From positions 558,001 through 622,000 of the forward strand of contig NZ_JAANOU010000001.1 in NCBI RefSeq assembly GCF_011758765.1: DNA of 64,000 nucleotides, in the 5' to 3' direction. The notes beneath the pieces are model-generated. The model ran no database searches and was not told the DNA's origin. It saw nothing but the letters and a program-made list of their open reading frames with translations. Below, one piece after another: positions 1 through 9,229 of the stretch (position 1 is the stretch's first letter; each line of letters starts with the position of its first letter). Both the position numbers and the translations under genes were made by a program. Origin of the DNA: Amycolatopsis viridis. Lineage in GTDB: Bacteria > Actinomycetota > Actinomycetes > Mycobacteriales > Pseudonocardiaceae.

Positions 1-2
1 AC

Positions 3-566
3 GTGCTGGCCGGCCCGCCCCGGTGGGGGCGGGTCCGGCTGGTCGCCGTGGACGGCCCGTCCGGCGCCGGCAAGACCACCTTCGCCGCGCGGCTCGTCGA
101 CGCCTTCCGCGCCCGCGGCGTGACGACCGGTCTGGTCGCGACCGACCACTACGCGACCTGGGACGACCCGGTGGCGTGGTGGCCGCGGCTGGTCACCGAA
201 GTGCTCCGGCCGCTGGCCGCCGGCCGCCCCGCGGTCTACCGCCCAGTGGACTGGACCACTGGTGCACCACGACCCGGGCCGATCCGCACGGTCCACCCGG
301 TCGACGTGCTCGTGCTGGAGGGCGTGTCCGCCGGCCGGGCATCGATCCGCCCCGCGCTGTCCGCCCTGTGCTGGGTCGAGGGGCCGGATCCGGAGACCCG
401 GCTGGCCCGGGCGGTCCGGCGGGACGGCGAGGGTGTTCGTGGTCCGCTCGCCGCTTGGCAGCAGTTCGAACGGGGTTGGTTCGCGGTCGATGGGACCCGC
501 GGGCACGTACATCCGGACGGGTTAGTGCTTTCGTCCGGTCTTACGCAGCGTGAGAACTTTTCGTAA
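3..566 (+). CDS. Uridine kinase-like P-loop NTPase (5' end may lie outside the window)
   Basis: The protein opens with a beta strand followed by a Walker A loop, GPSGAGKT, about residues 18-25, then a kinase-like core with a D-H-Y motif (ATDHYATW) and a hydrophobic Walker-B-like strand (VDVLVLEGV). This is the uridine kinase/phosphoribulokinase-like fold found in short actinobacterial proteins of about 190 residues. The substrate cannot be told from the sequence. The GTG at position 3 is the first start visible, but the window edge is two bases upstream, so the true start may be missing. The next gene is 130 bp downstream on the same strand behind its own promoter-like sequence, so co-transcription is not implied. 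Confidence 0.6.
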   Translation: MLAGPPRWGRVRLVAVDGPSGAGKTTFAARLVDAFRARGVTTGLVATDHYATWDDPVAWWPRLVTEVLRPLAAGRPAVYRPVDWTTGAPRPGPIRTVHPVDVLVLEGVSAGRASIRPALSALCWVEGPDPETRLARAVRRDGEGVRGPLAAWQQFERGWFAVDGTRGHVHPDGLVLSSGLTQRENFS

Positions 567-628
567 CTTTTTGAACGGTATGCGCCGTTTTGTCTCGTTT
601 TACGTAGCGCGATCGTAACCTCACACGC

Positions 629-657
629 TTACCGAACTCGCCACATCCCATTAGTGT
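629..657 (+). promoter_or_regulatory. Candidate promoter of the peptide ABC operon
   Basis: A TTACCG -35-like hexamer (629-634) and a TAGTGT -10-like hexamer (652-657, TANNNT) are separated by 17 bp. They lie about 40 bp upstream of the substrate-binding-protein start, which has an AAGGAG ribosome binding site at 684-689. This is pattern matching only. Confidence 0.35.
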
Positions 658-696
658 CGTCGATCACATACTGGAACTTCCACAAGGAGTGCGAGC

Positions 697-2364
697 ATGC
701 TCCCAACGCGGGCAGGTGGGTTGCGCCGCATCGCCCTGATCGGGCTTGCCGGCGCCCTCGCGGTCACGGCGGCCGCTTGCGCCTCCGAGCGCGGCTCGGG
801 CAACAACGGCGCCAGCGACACCTTCATCTTCGGGGCGGCCGGAGCCCCGAAGAACTTCGATCCGATCTTCAACGACGACGGCGAGAGTTTCCGCCCCGCC
901 CGCCAGATGTTCGACACCCTGGTCACCTACAAGCCGGGTACCACCGAGCTGCAGGGCGCGCTCGCCACGGCGTGGACACCGAGCGACGGCAACAAGACCT
1001 GGACCTTCACGCTGCGCCAGGGCGTCAAGTTCCACGACGGCACCCCCTTCAACGCCGCGGCGGTCTGCTTCAACTTCGACCGCTGGTACAACATGAAGGG
1101 CGCCGCCGCCCAGAGCCAGATGATCTACTACGGCGACGTCTTCGAGGGCTTCGCCAAGAACGAGGCCGACACCACCGGCCAGCCCGTCTACAAGAGCTGC
1201 GAGGCCAAGGACGACCACACCGCCGTTCTCCACCTCAACAAGCCCAAGGGTGCGTTCCCGGACGCGTTCGGCCTGACCTCGTTGTCGATGTCCAGCCCGG
1301 ACGCGCTGAAGAAGTACAACGCCGACACCGTGACGCAGAGCGGCGAGGCGTTCACCTACTCGCCCTACGCCACCGACCACCCGACCGGTACCGGCCCGTA
1401 CAAGTTCGACAGCTTCGACAAGGCGAACAACACGATCACCCTGGTCCGCAACGAGGACTACTGGGGCGAGAAGGCCAAGACCGCCAAGCTCATCTTCAAG
1501 ATCATCCCGGACGAGAACGCCCGCAAGCAGGAGCTCGCGGCCGGCACCATCGACGGCTACGACTACCCGAACCCGGCGGACTACAACTCGCTCAAGCAGG
1601 CCGGCGACCAGGTGCTGATCCGGCCCGCGTTCAACATCCTCTACCTGGGCATCAACCAGAAGAACAACCCGAAGCTCAAGGACGTGCGGGTCCGCAAGGC
1701 GATCGAGTTCGCCATCAACAAGGACCAGCTCGTCAAGAACCGGCTGCCGCAGGGCGCCTATCCGCAGGACCAGTTCCTGCCGAACAACGTGCCCGGACAC
1801 ACCGACGCGGTGGAGAAGGACAGCTACAACCCGGACGTGGCCCGGCAGCTGCTGGCCCAGGCCGGCGCCTCGGACCTGGCGCTGAACTTCTACGTGCCGA
1901 CCGAGGTCACGCGGCCGTACATGCCGAACCCGGTGGACATCGCCGCCGCGGTCACCGACGACCTGAAGGCGGTCGGCATCAAGGTCAACGTGGTCCAGGA
2001 GCCGTGGAACGGCGGGTACAAGGACTCCGTGCAGAAGGCCGGCAAGCAGGACCTGCACCTGCTCGGCTGGACCGGTGACTACGCCGACGCGGGCAACTTC
2101 ATCGGCACGTTCTTCGGGCGGCCGAAGCCGGAGTTCGGTTTCGACAACCCGCAGATCTTCAGTGCACTGTCCACTGCGGATGCCCAGGCCACGCCGGACG
2201 CGAAGAAGGCCGCCTACGAGAACGCCAGCGTGCTGATCTCCCAGTACGTCCCGGCGGTCCCGCTGTCGTCGTCCCCGCCGGCGATCGTGGTCCGCGGGAA
2301 CGTCAAGGGCCTGGTCCCGACCCCGCTGACCGACGAGCGCTTCTACACGGTCACCAAGGGCTGA
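697..2364 (+). CDS. Peptide/oligopeptide ABC transporter substrate-binding lipoprotein (SBP family 5)
   Basis: This is a 555-residue extracytoplasmic binding protein of the DppA/OppA class. A basic N-terminus and hydrophobic stretch end in a lipobox (TAAAC, Cys28), so it should be lipid-anchored outside the membrane. Family features include the early YKPGTTELQGALATAW region and the GTGPYKF segment typical of SBP_bac_5. A good RBS (AAGGAG, 7 bp before ATG) fixes the start. It is the first gene of a five-gene importer operon (SBP, two permeases, two ATPases). Ligand specificity, whether di- or oligopeptide, nickel or other, cannot be read from the sequence. Confidence 0.93.
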   Translation: MLPTRAGGLRRIALIGLAGALAVTAAACASERGSGNNGASDTFIFGAAGAPKNFDPIFNDDGESFRPARQMFDTLVTYKPGTTELQGALATAWTPSDGNKTWTFTLRQGVKFHDGTPFNAAAVCFNFDRWYNMKGAAAQSQMIYYGDVFEGFAKNEADTTGQPVYKSCEAKDDHTAVLHLNKPKGAFPDAFGLTSLSMSSPDALKKYNADTVTQSGEAFTYSPYATDHPTGTGPYKFDSFDKANNTITLVRNEDYWGEKAKTAKLIFKIIPDENARKQELAAGTIDGYDYPNPADYNSLKQAGDQVLIRPAFNILYLGINQKNNPKLKDVRVRKAIEFAINKDQLVKNRLPQGAYPQDQFLPNNVPGHTDAVEKDSYNPDVARQLLAQAGASDLALNFYVPTEVTRPYMPNPVDIAAAVTDDLKAVGIKVNVVQEPWNGGYKDSVQKAGKQDLHLLGWTGDYADAGNFIGTFFGRPKPEFGFDNPQIFSALSTADAQATPDAKKAAYENASVLISQYVPAVPLSSSPPAIVVRGNVKGLVPTPLTDERFYTVTKG

Positions 2365-2374
2365 GTTCCGCTCC

Positions 2375-2408
2375 CGGCGGCGGGGAGGCGCAGGCTTTCC
2401 CGCCGCCG
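2375..2408 (+). other. Intergenic stem-loop between SBP and first permease
   Basis: A perfect 10-bp stem (2375-2384 with 2399-2408, CGGCGGCGGG arms) encloses a 14-nt loop. There is no T tract, so it is unlikely to be a simple terminator. Such hairpins after the binding-protein gene of importer operons commonly stabilise the upstream mRNA or attenuate downstream expression; that role is inferred here. Confidence 0.5.
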
Positions 2409-2427
2409 CGCGGACTGAGGCGATCAC

Positions 2428-3432
2428 ATGCTCCGATTCGTGATCCGTCGGTTGCTGCAAGCGATCCCGACGCTCCTCGTGCTCTCTGTCCTGGTCTTCG
2501 CCTGGCTCCGCCTGCTGCCCGGTGGTCCCGCCACCGCGCTGCTCGGCGACAAGGCGACGCCGGAGAAGGTCGCGGCGATGAACAACGTGCTCGGACTGGA
2601 TCAGCCGATCCCGGTCCAGTACTTCAAGTTCCTCGGCCGGATCCTCACCGGTGACTTCGGCGCGTCCCTGATCAGCGGCGACGGCGTGCTCACCGAGATC
2701 GCGCGGGCGTTCCCCGCCACGGTCGAACTGTCCCTGGCCGCGCTGGTCCTCGCCGTCGGGTTCGGCATCCCGATGGGATACCTCGCCGCGCGCTACCGCG
2801 GCCGGTTCCTGGACAACGCGACCGTGCTCACCACGCTGGTCGGGGTCGCGGTGCCGGTGTTCTTCTTCGGTGTGCTGCTCAAGTACGTGTTCGCGCAGAA
2901 GCTGGGTGTCCTGCCGCCCTCGGGCCGCCAGGACGTGACCATCGACGCCACGCACATCACCGGCTTCTTCACCCTGGACGGCCTGCTCACCGGTGAGCTG
3001 GACGCGACCTGGGACGCGATCAAGCACCTGATCCTGCCGTCGATCGCGCTGGCCAGCATCCCGTTCGCGGTGATCGTGCGGATCACCCGGGCCTCCGTGC
3101 TGGACGTGCAGCAGGAGGACTTCGTGCGCACCGCGGAGTCCAAGGGCCTGACCACGGCGACGATCCGGCAGCGGCACGTGCTGCGCAACGCGTTGCTGCC
3201 GGTGTCGACCACGATCGGCCTGCAGACCGGTCTGCTGCTGGCCGGCGCCGTGCTGACCGAGAAGGTGTTCAACTGGAACGGGCTCGGCGCGCTGCTGGCC
3301 CAGGGCATCGAACGCCGGGACTACCCGCGGCTGCAGGCGTTGCTGCTGCTGGCCGCGACGGTGTACGTCCTGGTCAACCTCCTGGTCGACATCTCGTATG
3401 CGATCATCGATCCGAGGGTGCGGGTGCGATGA
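2428..3432 (+). CDS. ABC transporter permease, DppB/OppB type
   Basis: The 334-residue protein has an N-terminal MLRFVIRRLLQAIPTLLVLS segment typical of DppB/OppB and about six membrane segments. A C-terminal binding-protein-dependent transport domain carries the EAA-like loop (RTAESKGLTTATIRQRHVLR) that docks with the ATPases. It pairs with the following DppC-like permease, whose ATG overlaps this stop in an ATGA junction, so translation of the two is probably coupled. Confidence 0.92.
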   Translation: MLRFVIRRLLQAIPTLLVLSVLVFAWLRLLPGGPATALLGDKATPEKVAAMNNVLGLDQPIPVQYFKFLGRILTGDFGASLISGDGVLTEIARAFPATVELSLAALVLAVGFGIPMGYLAARYRGRFLDNATVLTTLVGVAVPVFFFGVLLKYVFAQKLGVLPPSGRQDVTIDATHITGFFTLDGLLTGELDATWDAIKHLILPSIALASIPFAVIVRITRASVLDVQQEDFVRTAESKGLTTATIRQRHVLRNALLPVSTTIGLQTGLLLAGAVLTEKVFNWNGLGALLAQGIERRDYPRLQALLLLAATVYVLVNLLVDISYAIIDPRVRVR

Positions 3433-4355
3433 CCTCCATGTTGCGGCGCAAGGCCGAACGCATCGACGACCTCGCGGAGTCCGGCGGCACCAGCCTGGCG
3501 GCGGACGCGGTGAAGCGGATGTCGCGCAACCCGGTGGCGATCATCGGCGCGGTCATCACGGTTCTGTTCGTGCTGCTGGCGATCCTGGCCCCGTTCCTGG
3601 CACCGAAGAACCCCTACATCCCCTACGACGAGCTGCGCGTGAACCTGCGGCCGGACTTCATCCCCGGGCCGATGGACGGGTTCGTGCTCGGCAGCGACCA
3701 CCGCGGGTACGACTTCTTCTCCCGGCTGCTGGTCGGCGCGCGGCAGACGCTGATCGTCGGTGTGGTCGCCACGTTGATCGGGTTGACGATCGGCATGGTC
3801 ATCGGCGGGCTGGCCGGCGCGCTGGGCGGCTGGGTGGACACGCTGCTGATGCGGTTCACCGACATCTTGCTCGCGATTCCCTCGCTGCTGCTGGCGATCT
3901 CGATCGCGGCGCTGTTCTCCCAGGGGACACAGTGGACGGTCATCATCGCGGTGGCGGTGGTGAGCGTGCCGGTGTTCGCCCGGCTGTTGCGCGGGGCGAT
4001 GCTCGCGCAGCGGTCGAGCGACCACGCGCTGGCGGCGACCGCGCTGGGTGTGCGGCGCCGCACGATCGTGTTCCGGCACATGCTGCCCAACTCACTCGGC
4101 CCGGTGGTCGTGCAGGCCACCCTGACGCTGGCGACGTCGATCATCGACGTGGCCGCCCTGTCGTTCCTCGGCCTCGGCGACAACAACACCAGCCGGGCGG
4201 AGTGGGGCCTGATGCTGGCCCAGGCCCAGTCCCTGCTGGACGTCAAGCCGAGCCTGGCGTTCTACCCGGCCATCGCGATCATCGTGGTGGCGCTGGGGTT
4301 CACACTGCTCGGTGAGTCGCTGCGCGAGGCGCTCGACCCGAAGAACAGGCGGTAA
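3429..4355 (+). CDS. ABC transporter permease, DppC/OppC type
   Basis: The 308-residue permease has a soluble N-terminal tail, a first membrane segment near residues 35-58, the conserved GSDHRGYDFFSRLLVGAR region and a C-terminal transport domain with the EAA-like loop (ALGVRRRTIVFRHMLPN). This is the usual DppC/OppC layout. Start and stop overlap its neighbours closely: 4 bp with the upstream permease and a 4-bp gap to the likely TTG start of the first ATPase. Confidence 0.92.
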   Translation: MTSMLRRKAERIDDLAESGGTSLAADAVKRMSRNPVAIIGAVITVLFVLLAILAPFLAPKNPYIPYDELRVNLRPDFIPGPMDGFVLGSDHRGYDFFSRLLVGARQTLIVGVVATLIGLTIGMVIGGLAGALGGWVDTLLMRFTDILLAIPSLLLAISIAALFSQGTQWTVIIAVAVVSVPVFARLLRGAMLAQRSSDHALAATALGVRRRTIVFRHMLPNSLGPVVVQATLTLATSIIDVAALSFLGLGDNNTSRAEWGLMLAQAQSLLDVKPSLAFYPAIAIIVVALGFTLLGESLREALDPKNRR

Positions 4356-4359
4356 CGCG

Positions 4360-5355
4360 TTGAGTCTTCTGCGAGTACACGACCTGTCGGTGGTGTTCCA
4401 CCGCAAGGGAACCCGGCCGTTCACGGCGGTCGACGGGGTCGGCTTCGAGGTCGAGCCGGGCCGCACGGTCGGCCTGGTCGGCGAGTCGGGCAGCGGCAAG
4501 TCGGTCACTGCGCTGGCGATCATGGGCCTCCTGCCGAAGCGGGGCGCGACCGTCTCCGGCGAGGTCCTGTTCGAGGACACCGACCTGCTGCAGCTGTCCG
4601 ACCGGCAGCTGCGCGACCGGCGGGGCCGCGACCTCGGCATGGTGTTCCAGGACCCGCTGTCGTCACTGAACCCGGTGATCCCGATCGGTCTGCAGATCAC
4701 CGAGGTGCTGGAACGGCACCGCAAGATGGAGCGCAAGCAGGCCCGGGTGGAGGCCGCGGACCTGCTCGACCGCGTCGGCATCCCGGACCCGGACCGGCGC
4801 CTGTCGGAGTACCCGCACCAGCTCTCCGGCGGCATGCGGCAGCGCGCGCTCATCGCGATCGCGCTGGCCTGCCGCCCGCGGCTGCTGATCGCGGACGAGC
4901 CGACGACCGCGCTGGACGTGACGATCCAGGCGCAGATCCTGGCGTTGCTGTCCGAGCTGGTGCGCGACACCGGCACGGCGCTGATCATGATCACCCACGA
5001 CCTCGGCGTGGTCGCGGGGTTGTGCGACGAGGTGAACGTCATGTACGGCGGGCGGATCGTCGAGCGCGCGGAGCGGCACGCGCTGTTCGCCGCTGCCCGG
5101 CACCCGTACACCCACGGCCTGCTGTCCTCGATCCCGCGGCTGGACGCGCCGCGCGGGGAGAAGCTGGTGCCGATCAAGGGCTCCGTCGCGGACAACATCC
5201 CGTGGTCGCAGGGTTGCGCGTTCGCGCCGCGCTGCCCGAACGCGCTGGACGTCTGCCGCGAGGTCACGCCCGAGCTCGGCGCGGACTCCGGCGGCATGCT
5301 GCGGTGCCACAATCCGGTGGGCCGCCCGGTCGCGGCGGGCGAGGGGGTGCGCTGA
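4360..5355 (+). CDS. ABC transporter ATP-binding protein, DppD/OppD type
   Basis: Walker A (GESGSGKS), the LSGGMRQR signature, Walker B ([12 protein letters not shown]) and a switch His (ITHDLG) are all present. The C-terminal Cys-rich extension ([14 protein letters not shown]) is the oligopeptide/dipeptide-transporter ATPase domain. I place the start at TTG 4360, 4 bp after the permease stop and directly before the conserved LLRVHDLSV strand. An in-frame start at 4312 would overlap the permease by 44 bp and add 16 unlike residues. About 331 residues. Confidence 0.9.
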   Translation: MSLLRVHDLSVVFHRKGTRPFTAVDGVGFEVEPGRTVGLVGESGSGKSVTALAIMGLLPKRGATVSGEVLFEDTDLLQLSDRQLRDRRGRDLGMVFQDPLSSLNPVIPIGLQITEVLERHRKMERKQARVEAADLLDRVGIPDPDRRLSEYPHQLSGGMRQRALIAIALACRPRLLIADEPTTALDVTIQAQILALLSELVRDTGTALIMITHDLGVVAGLCDEVNVMYGGRIVERAERHALFAAARHPYTHGLLSSIPRLDAPRGEKLVPIKGSVADNIPWSQGCAFAPRCPNALDVCREVTPELGADSGGMLRCHNPVGRPVAAGEGVR

Positions 5356-6455
5356 TGTCCGAACCGCTGGTGCACACCGAAGGCCTGGAAGTGCACTTCC
5401 CGATCAAGCGCGGCCTCGTGCTGGACCGCACGGTCGGTCACGTCTACGCCGTCGACGGCGTGGACCTGGAGATCCGGCGTGGCGAGACCTACGGCCTGGT
5501 CGGCGAGTCCGGTTGTGGCAAGACCACGCTCGGCCGCAGCCTGCTGCGGCTGGTCGAGCCGACCGGCGGGCGGGCGGTGTTCGACGGCGTCGACCTGTCC
5601 ACGCTCAAGGGCGAGGCGCTGCGGAAGATGCGGCGCCGGATGCAGATGGTGTTCCAGGACCCGCTGTCCAGCCTGGACCCGCGGCAGTCGGTCGAATCGA
5701 TCCTCGTCGAGGGCATGCGGGCGCACGGCCTGGACAAGGGTCCGGAGAGCACCCGCAAGCGTTTGCGCGAGCTGCTGGACGCGGTCGGGCTGGCCGAGAA
5801 CTCGCTGCGGAAGTACCCGCACGAGTTCTCCGGCGGGCAGCGGCAGCGCATCGGGATCGCGCGGGCGCTGGCCGTCGAGCCGGATCTGATCGTGGCCGAC
5901 GAGCCGGTGTCCGCGCTGGACGTGTCCGTGCAGGCGCAGGTGATCAACCTGCTCGAGGAGCTGCAGGACTCGCTCGGCCTGACCTATCTGGTGATCGCCC
6001 ACGACCTCGCCGTGGTCCGGCACATCTCCGACCGCATCGGGGTGATGTACCTGGGTTCGCTGGTCGAGGAGACCGACGCGGGGACGCTGTACGACGAGCC
6101 GCTGCACCCGTACACGCGCGCGCTGCTGTCGGCGATCCCGGTGCCGGACCCGGTCGTCGAGGACAGCCGGGAGCAGATCCTGCTGGCCGGCGATCTGCCC
6201 TCGCCGGCCAGCCCGCCGTCGGGTTGCCGGTTCCACACCCGCTGCCCGTGGCGGCAGGAGACCCGGTGCGACACCGAGCGGCCCGCGCTGCGTGAGCTCG
6301 GCGCGGGACACCGGGTGGCCTGCCACTGGGCGGAGGACATCCAGGCCGGGCGCATCACGCCGCACGAGGTGGAACCGGAATTGGTGAACGCGCGGTCGTC
6401 ACCCGATTCCGCGGTTCCGCAGGCCGCGTCGGTGGCGGAATTGCTGGAGCCCTGA
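5355..6455 (+). CDS. ABC transporter ATP-binding protein, DppF/OppF type
   Basis: This is the second ATPase of the importer, 366 residues, with Walker A GESGCGKT, signature FSGGQRQR, Walker [13 protein letters not shown], and the C-terminal oligopeptide-transporter extension with Cys residues ([15 protein letters not shown]). The ATG shares one base with the preceding TGA (TGATG), which implies translational coupling. The C-terminus runs about 40 residues past the Cys motif with a Pro/Val/Ser-rich tail. DppD and DppF probably form the heterodimeric motor. Confidence 0.92.
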   Translation: MSEPLVHTEGLEVHFPIKRGLVLDRTVGHVYAVDGVDLEIRRGETYGLVGESGCGKTTLGRSLLRLVEPTGGRAVFDGVDLSTLKGEALRKMRRRMQMVFQDPLSSLDPRQSVESILVEGMRAHGLDKGPESTRKRLRELLDAVGLAENSLRKYPHEFSGGQRQRIGIARALAVEPDLIVADEPVSALDVSVQAQVINLLEELQDSLGLTYLVIAHDLAVVRHISDRIGVMYLGSLVEETDAGTLYDEPLHPYTRALLSAIPVPDPVVEDSREQILLAGDLPSPASPPSGCRFHTRCPWRQETRCDTERPALRELGAGHRVACHWAEDIQAGRITPHEVEPELVNARSSPDSAVPQAASVAELLEP

Positions 6456-6507
6456 GACGGGTACCCTGACGGCAGTTCCGCCCGTGTCCGAGTAGGGAGT
6501 CCGACCG

Positions 6508-7152
6508 GTGCACATCGACCAGTGGCTGGAGACCATCCCGCCGCTCCTCGTCTACCTGGCAGTGGGCCTGGTGATCGCGTGCGAGAGCCTCGGGGTCCCG
6601 CTGCCGGGCGAGATCGTGCTGGTCAGCGCGGCGCTGCTGGCGTCGCAGCACAGCGGGCTGAACCCCTGGGTGGTCGGCATCGTCGGCAGCGGCGGCGCCA
6701 TCATCGGGGACAGCATCGGTTACGTGATCGGGCGCAAGGGCGGGCAGCGGCTGTTCGACTGGGCCGGGCGGAAATTCCCGAAGCATTTCGGCCCGGACCA
6801 CGTGCACACCGCGGAACGGATGTTCCGGAAACGGGGCATGTGGGCGGTCTTCTTCGGGCGGTTCGTCGCAATTCTGCGCATTCTGTGCGGTCCGTTGGCC
6901 GGGTCGCTGCACATGCACTACCCGCGGTTCCTCCTGGCGAACGCGCTGGGCGGGATCGCCTGGGCCGGCGGCACGACGGCCCTGGTGTACACGCTCGGCG
7001 TGGTCGCGGAGAAGTGGCTGTCCCGGTTCTCCTACATCGCGCTGGTTGTCGCCATCGTGGCGGGCGTGGTGATCAGCCTGGTGGTCAAGAAGCGGATGGG
7101 CCGGCGTCACGAGGAGACGAACTCGGCCGAGCGCGCCTCCGCCGAGCGCTGA
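6508..7152 (+). CDS. DedA family integral membrane protein
   Basis: The 214-residue protein shows the DedA signature: an N-terminal E(S)LGVPLPGE motif, then GRKGGQRLFDWAGRKF and FFGRFVAILRILCGPLAG, with four to five membrane segments and a basic C-terminal tail. DedA proteins belong to the VTT superfamily linked to lipid scrambling, including undecaprenyl-phosphate recycling and membrane potential homeostasis. GTG start with AGGGAG upstream. It follows the ABC operon by 52 bp and may be co-transcribed. Its 3' end overlaps the convergent EamA gene by 46 bp. Confidence 0.88.
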   Translation: MHIDQWLETIPPLLVYLAVGLVIACESLGVPLPGEIVLVSAALLASQHSGLNPWVVGIVGSGGAIIGDSIGYVIGRKGGQRLFDWAGRKFPKHFGPDHVHTAERMFRKRGMWAVFFGRFVAILRILCGPLAGSLHMHYPRFLLANALGGIAWAGGTTALVYTLGVVAEKWLSRFSYIALVVAIVAGVVISLVVKKRMGRRHEETNSAERASAER

Positions 7153-8015
7153 CGCCTGGGTAGCGAGCCGAACAGCACGCCCGCCACCACGACCGCGCCG
7201 GCCAGCACCTCGACCAGCGCCGGGGTCTCGTCCAGCGCGACGAACGCGGCGGACATGCCGATCACCGGCACGAGCAGGGAGAACGGCGCCACCACGTTCG
7301 CCGGGTTGCGGCGCATGAGGACGGTCCAGATGCTCGACCCGAGGACCGTGCCGACGAGCACGACGTAGGCGAACCCGGCCAGCCCGGCCAGTCCCCCGGC
7401 CGTGCCGAGCGTGGCCAGCGAGTGCCATTGCGCCGCCGGGCCCTCGAAGATCGTGGACAGCGTGAGCATCGGGATCGGCGGCACCACGGACATCCACAGC
7501 GTGAGGTGGACCGGGTTGTCCGGCCGGGCCTGGCGCGAGCAGATGTTGCCGGCGGCCCAGCTCACCGCGCCGAGCAGGGTGAGCACGACCGGCAGCAGCG
7601 CCGCGTTCTCCGCGCGGTGCCAGGCGATCACGCCCATCCCGGCGACCGCCGCGAGGATCCCGCTCAGCTGCCGCGCCGACAGCGGTTCCCGCAGGAAGAG
7701 GCCGCCGAGCAGGACGGTGAACGGTGCCGACGCCTGCAGCACGAGCGACGCCAGCCCGGTCGGCATGCCGTGGGTGAGCGCGATGAACAGGAACGCGAAC
7801 TGGCCGGTGCCGAACCACAGGCCGAAGCCGATCAGCCAGCGCAGTGGCACCTTCGGCCGCGGGATGAACAGGATCGTGGGGACCGCGATGACCGCGAAGC
7901 GCAGCGCTCCGGCGAACAGCGGCGGGAAGTGGCCGAGCATGGGGTGCATCGCGATGAAGTTCAGACCCCACAGGACGACGACGAACAGGGCGAGGAGACG
8001 GTCGCGTAGAGACAT
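7107..8015 (-). CDS. EamA/DMT family transporter
   Basis: The 302-residue protein has about ten membrane helices in two EamA halves (WGLNFIAMHPMLGHFPPLFAGALRF in the first half, SLLVPVIGMSAAFVALDE in the second). This is the drug/metabolite transporter superfamily that includes RhtA/YdcZ-like amino acid and metabolite exporters. The start is ATG 8015, with a strong AAGGAGGCG site 11-18 bp upstream. It is divergent from a LysR regulator 115 bp away, the usual layout for a LysR-controlled exporter. A run of ten G lies in the intergenic region beside the RBS. Confidence 0.88.
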   Translation of the reverse strand: MSLRDRLLALFVVVLWGLNFIAMHPMLGHFPPLFAGALRFAVIAVPTILFIPRPKVPLRWLIGFGLWFGTGQFAFLFIALTHGMPTGLASLVLQASAPFTVLLGGLFLREPLSARQLSGILAAVAGMGVIAWHRAENAALLPVVLTLLGAVSWAAGNICSRQARPDNPVHLTLWMSVVPPIPMLTLSTIFEGPAAQWHSLATLGTAGGLAGLAGFAYVVLVGTVLGSSIWTVLMRRNPANVVAPFSLLVPVIGMSAAFVALDETPALVEVLAGAVVVAGVLFGSLPRRQRSAEARSAEFVSS

Positions 8016-8130
8016 GGGCGCGCAGCGCCTCCTTGAGGGGGGGGGGCGGTGGGTGGGACCTCTCCAGCGTGCCTGCGGTAACTGTGAAGAACAATCGAGA
8101 ATGTTTGCAGCCACCGTGTAGCGTTCCTTC

Positions 8131-9042
8131 ATGGATGTCGGCCGGTTGCGGGTGCTGCGCGAGTTCGCCGACCGGGGCAGCGTGACGGCCGCCGCGAAGG
8201 CGTTGCACTGCACGCCCTCGGCGGTGTCGCAGCAGCTCAGGGCATTGCAGGCGGAGGTCGGGCTGGTGTTGACCGAACCGGCCGGGCGCGGTCTGCGGTT
8301 GACCGACGCCGGCCGGACGCTGGTGGTGCACGCGGACGAGGTGATCGCCGCGCTGGACCGGGCGGAGGCCGCGCTGGACGTCTTCCGCAGCCTGCCGCAC
8401 GGGCGGGTGCGGGTGGCGATCTTCCCGTCCGCGGCATTGATGCTGCTGCCCGGTCTGCTGCACCGGTTGGGCGAGGTCGAGGGGCTGGACGTCGAGGTGC
8501 GTTACCTCGACATGACCCCGCGCGAGGTGCCGGAGCTGGTGGCGGACTTCGACATCGTGGTCACCCACCGGGACGAGCACGCCGAGCCGTTCCCGTCCGC
8601 ACGGCTGGACGTGGTGCCGTTGCTGCGGGAACCGCTGGACGTCGCGCTCCCGGGCGGGCACCGGCTGGCCCGCCGGAGGCGGGTGGACCTCACCGAGCTG
8701 GCCGGGGAACAGTGGATCTCGGTGGACGTCGGCTTCCCGGTCGACGACGTGCTGCGCTCGCTCGCGGTCCGGACCGGGGTGCGGCCGCAGGTCACGCAGC
8801 GCATCAACGACTTCCGGATCATCGAGGCGCTGGTCGCCGCGGGGCACGGTATCGCGCTGCTGCCGCGGTACACGCTCGCCGGTACCTGGTCGAGGCGGAT
8901 CGTGCGCCGCCCGCTGGCCGGTATCCGCGCGGCGCGCCTCATCGAAGCCGTGTTGCGCACCGGGACCGGCACCCGCCCTCCGGTGGCCACCGTGCTGGAG
9001 CTGCTGCACGCCGAAGCCGAGGCGGTGACCCGCAAGGCGTGA
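8131..9042 (+). CDS. LysR family transcriptional regulator
   Basis: The 303-residue protein has an N-terminal winged HTH (residues 3-60, SVTAAAKALHCTPSAVSQQLRALQ) and a periplasmic-binding-like effector domain, the standard LTTR architecture. It is transcribed divergently from the EamA exporter, which it may regulate. A TAGCGT -10-like hexamer ends 6 bp before the ATG with no Shine-Dalgarno, so the mRNA is probably leaderless. Confidence 0.9.
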   Translation: MDVGRLRVLREFADRGSVTAAAKALHCTPSAVSQQLRALQAEVGLVLTEPAGRGLRLTDAGRTLVVHADEVIAALDRAEAALDVFRSLPHGRVRVAIFPSAALMLLPGLLHRLGEVEGLDVEVRYLDMTPREVPELVADFDIVVTHRDEHAEPFPSARLDVVPLLREPLDVALPGGHRLARRRRVDLTELAGEQWISVDVGFPVDDVLRSLAVRTGVRPQVTQRINDFRIIEALVAAGHGIALLPRYTLAGTWSRRIVRRPLAGIRAARLIEAVLRTGTGTRPPVATVLELLHAEAEAVTRKA

Positions 9043-9064
9043 CCGCCAGGGTGCCCGCCCCGGT

Positions 9065-9194
9065 GTCGGGTACCTGCAGGACGGATCGTCCGACGGATGT
9101 GCGGCGATCGCGGTCATCAGGACGCCGCCCAGGTGTTCTGCTGAATCGCTCCGTGACGAAGGTCGGAGGCCACTGGTTGTTCAAGATCAACTGA
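9065..9194 (+). pseudogene. Decayed partial duplicate of the adjacent secreted-protein gene
   Basis: Two pieces match the intact gene that begins at 9230. Bases 9065-9118 match about 9488-9541, including 22 identical bases around the encoded LQDGSSDG/VQDGSSDG segment. Bases 9139-9194 match the last 56 bases of the gene, ending in the same AACTGA stop context. Roughly 130 bp between the two pieces and the whole 5' half are missing, and the pieces are in different frames. This is a remnant of a tandem duplication. Confidence 0.7.
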
Positions 9195-9229
9195 CCAACC
9201 CTGCTCGTAGCTGTGACACGCGGTCCGGC

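Noticed and set aside
664-3177. Very long minus-strand reading frame opposite the peptide ABC genes
   Set aside because: It is Arg/Gly/Val/His-rich low-complexity translation antisense to well-supported genes; GC-rich codon bias keeps the opposite strand open. Similar frames at 4092-6365, 6355-9117, 17213-19630 and 35325-38054 were rejected for the same reason.
5022-5354. Upstream extension of the second ATPase gene
   Set aside because: It lies inside the first ATPase gene; the ATG at 5355 in a TGATG junction is directly before the conserved ATPase sequence.
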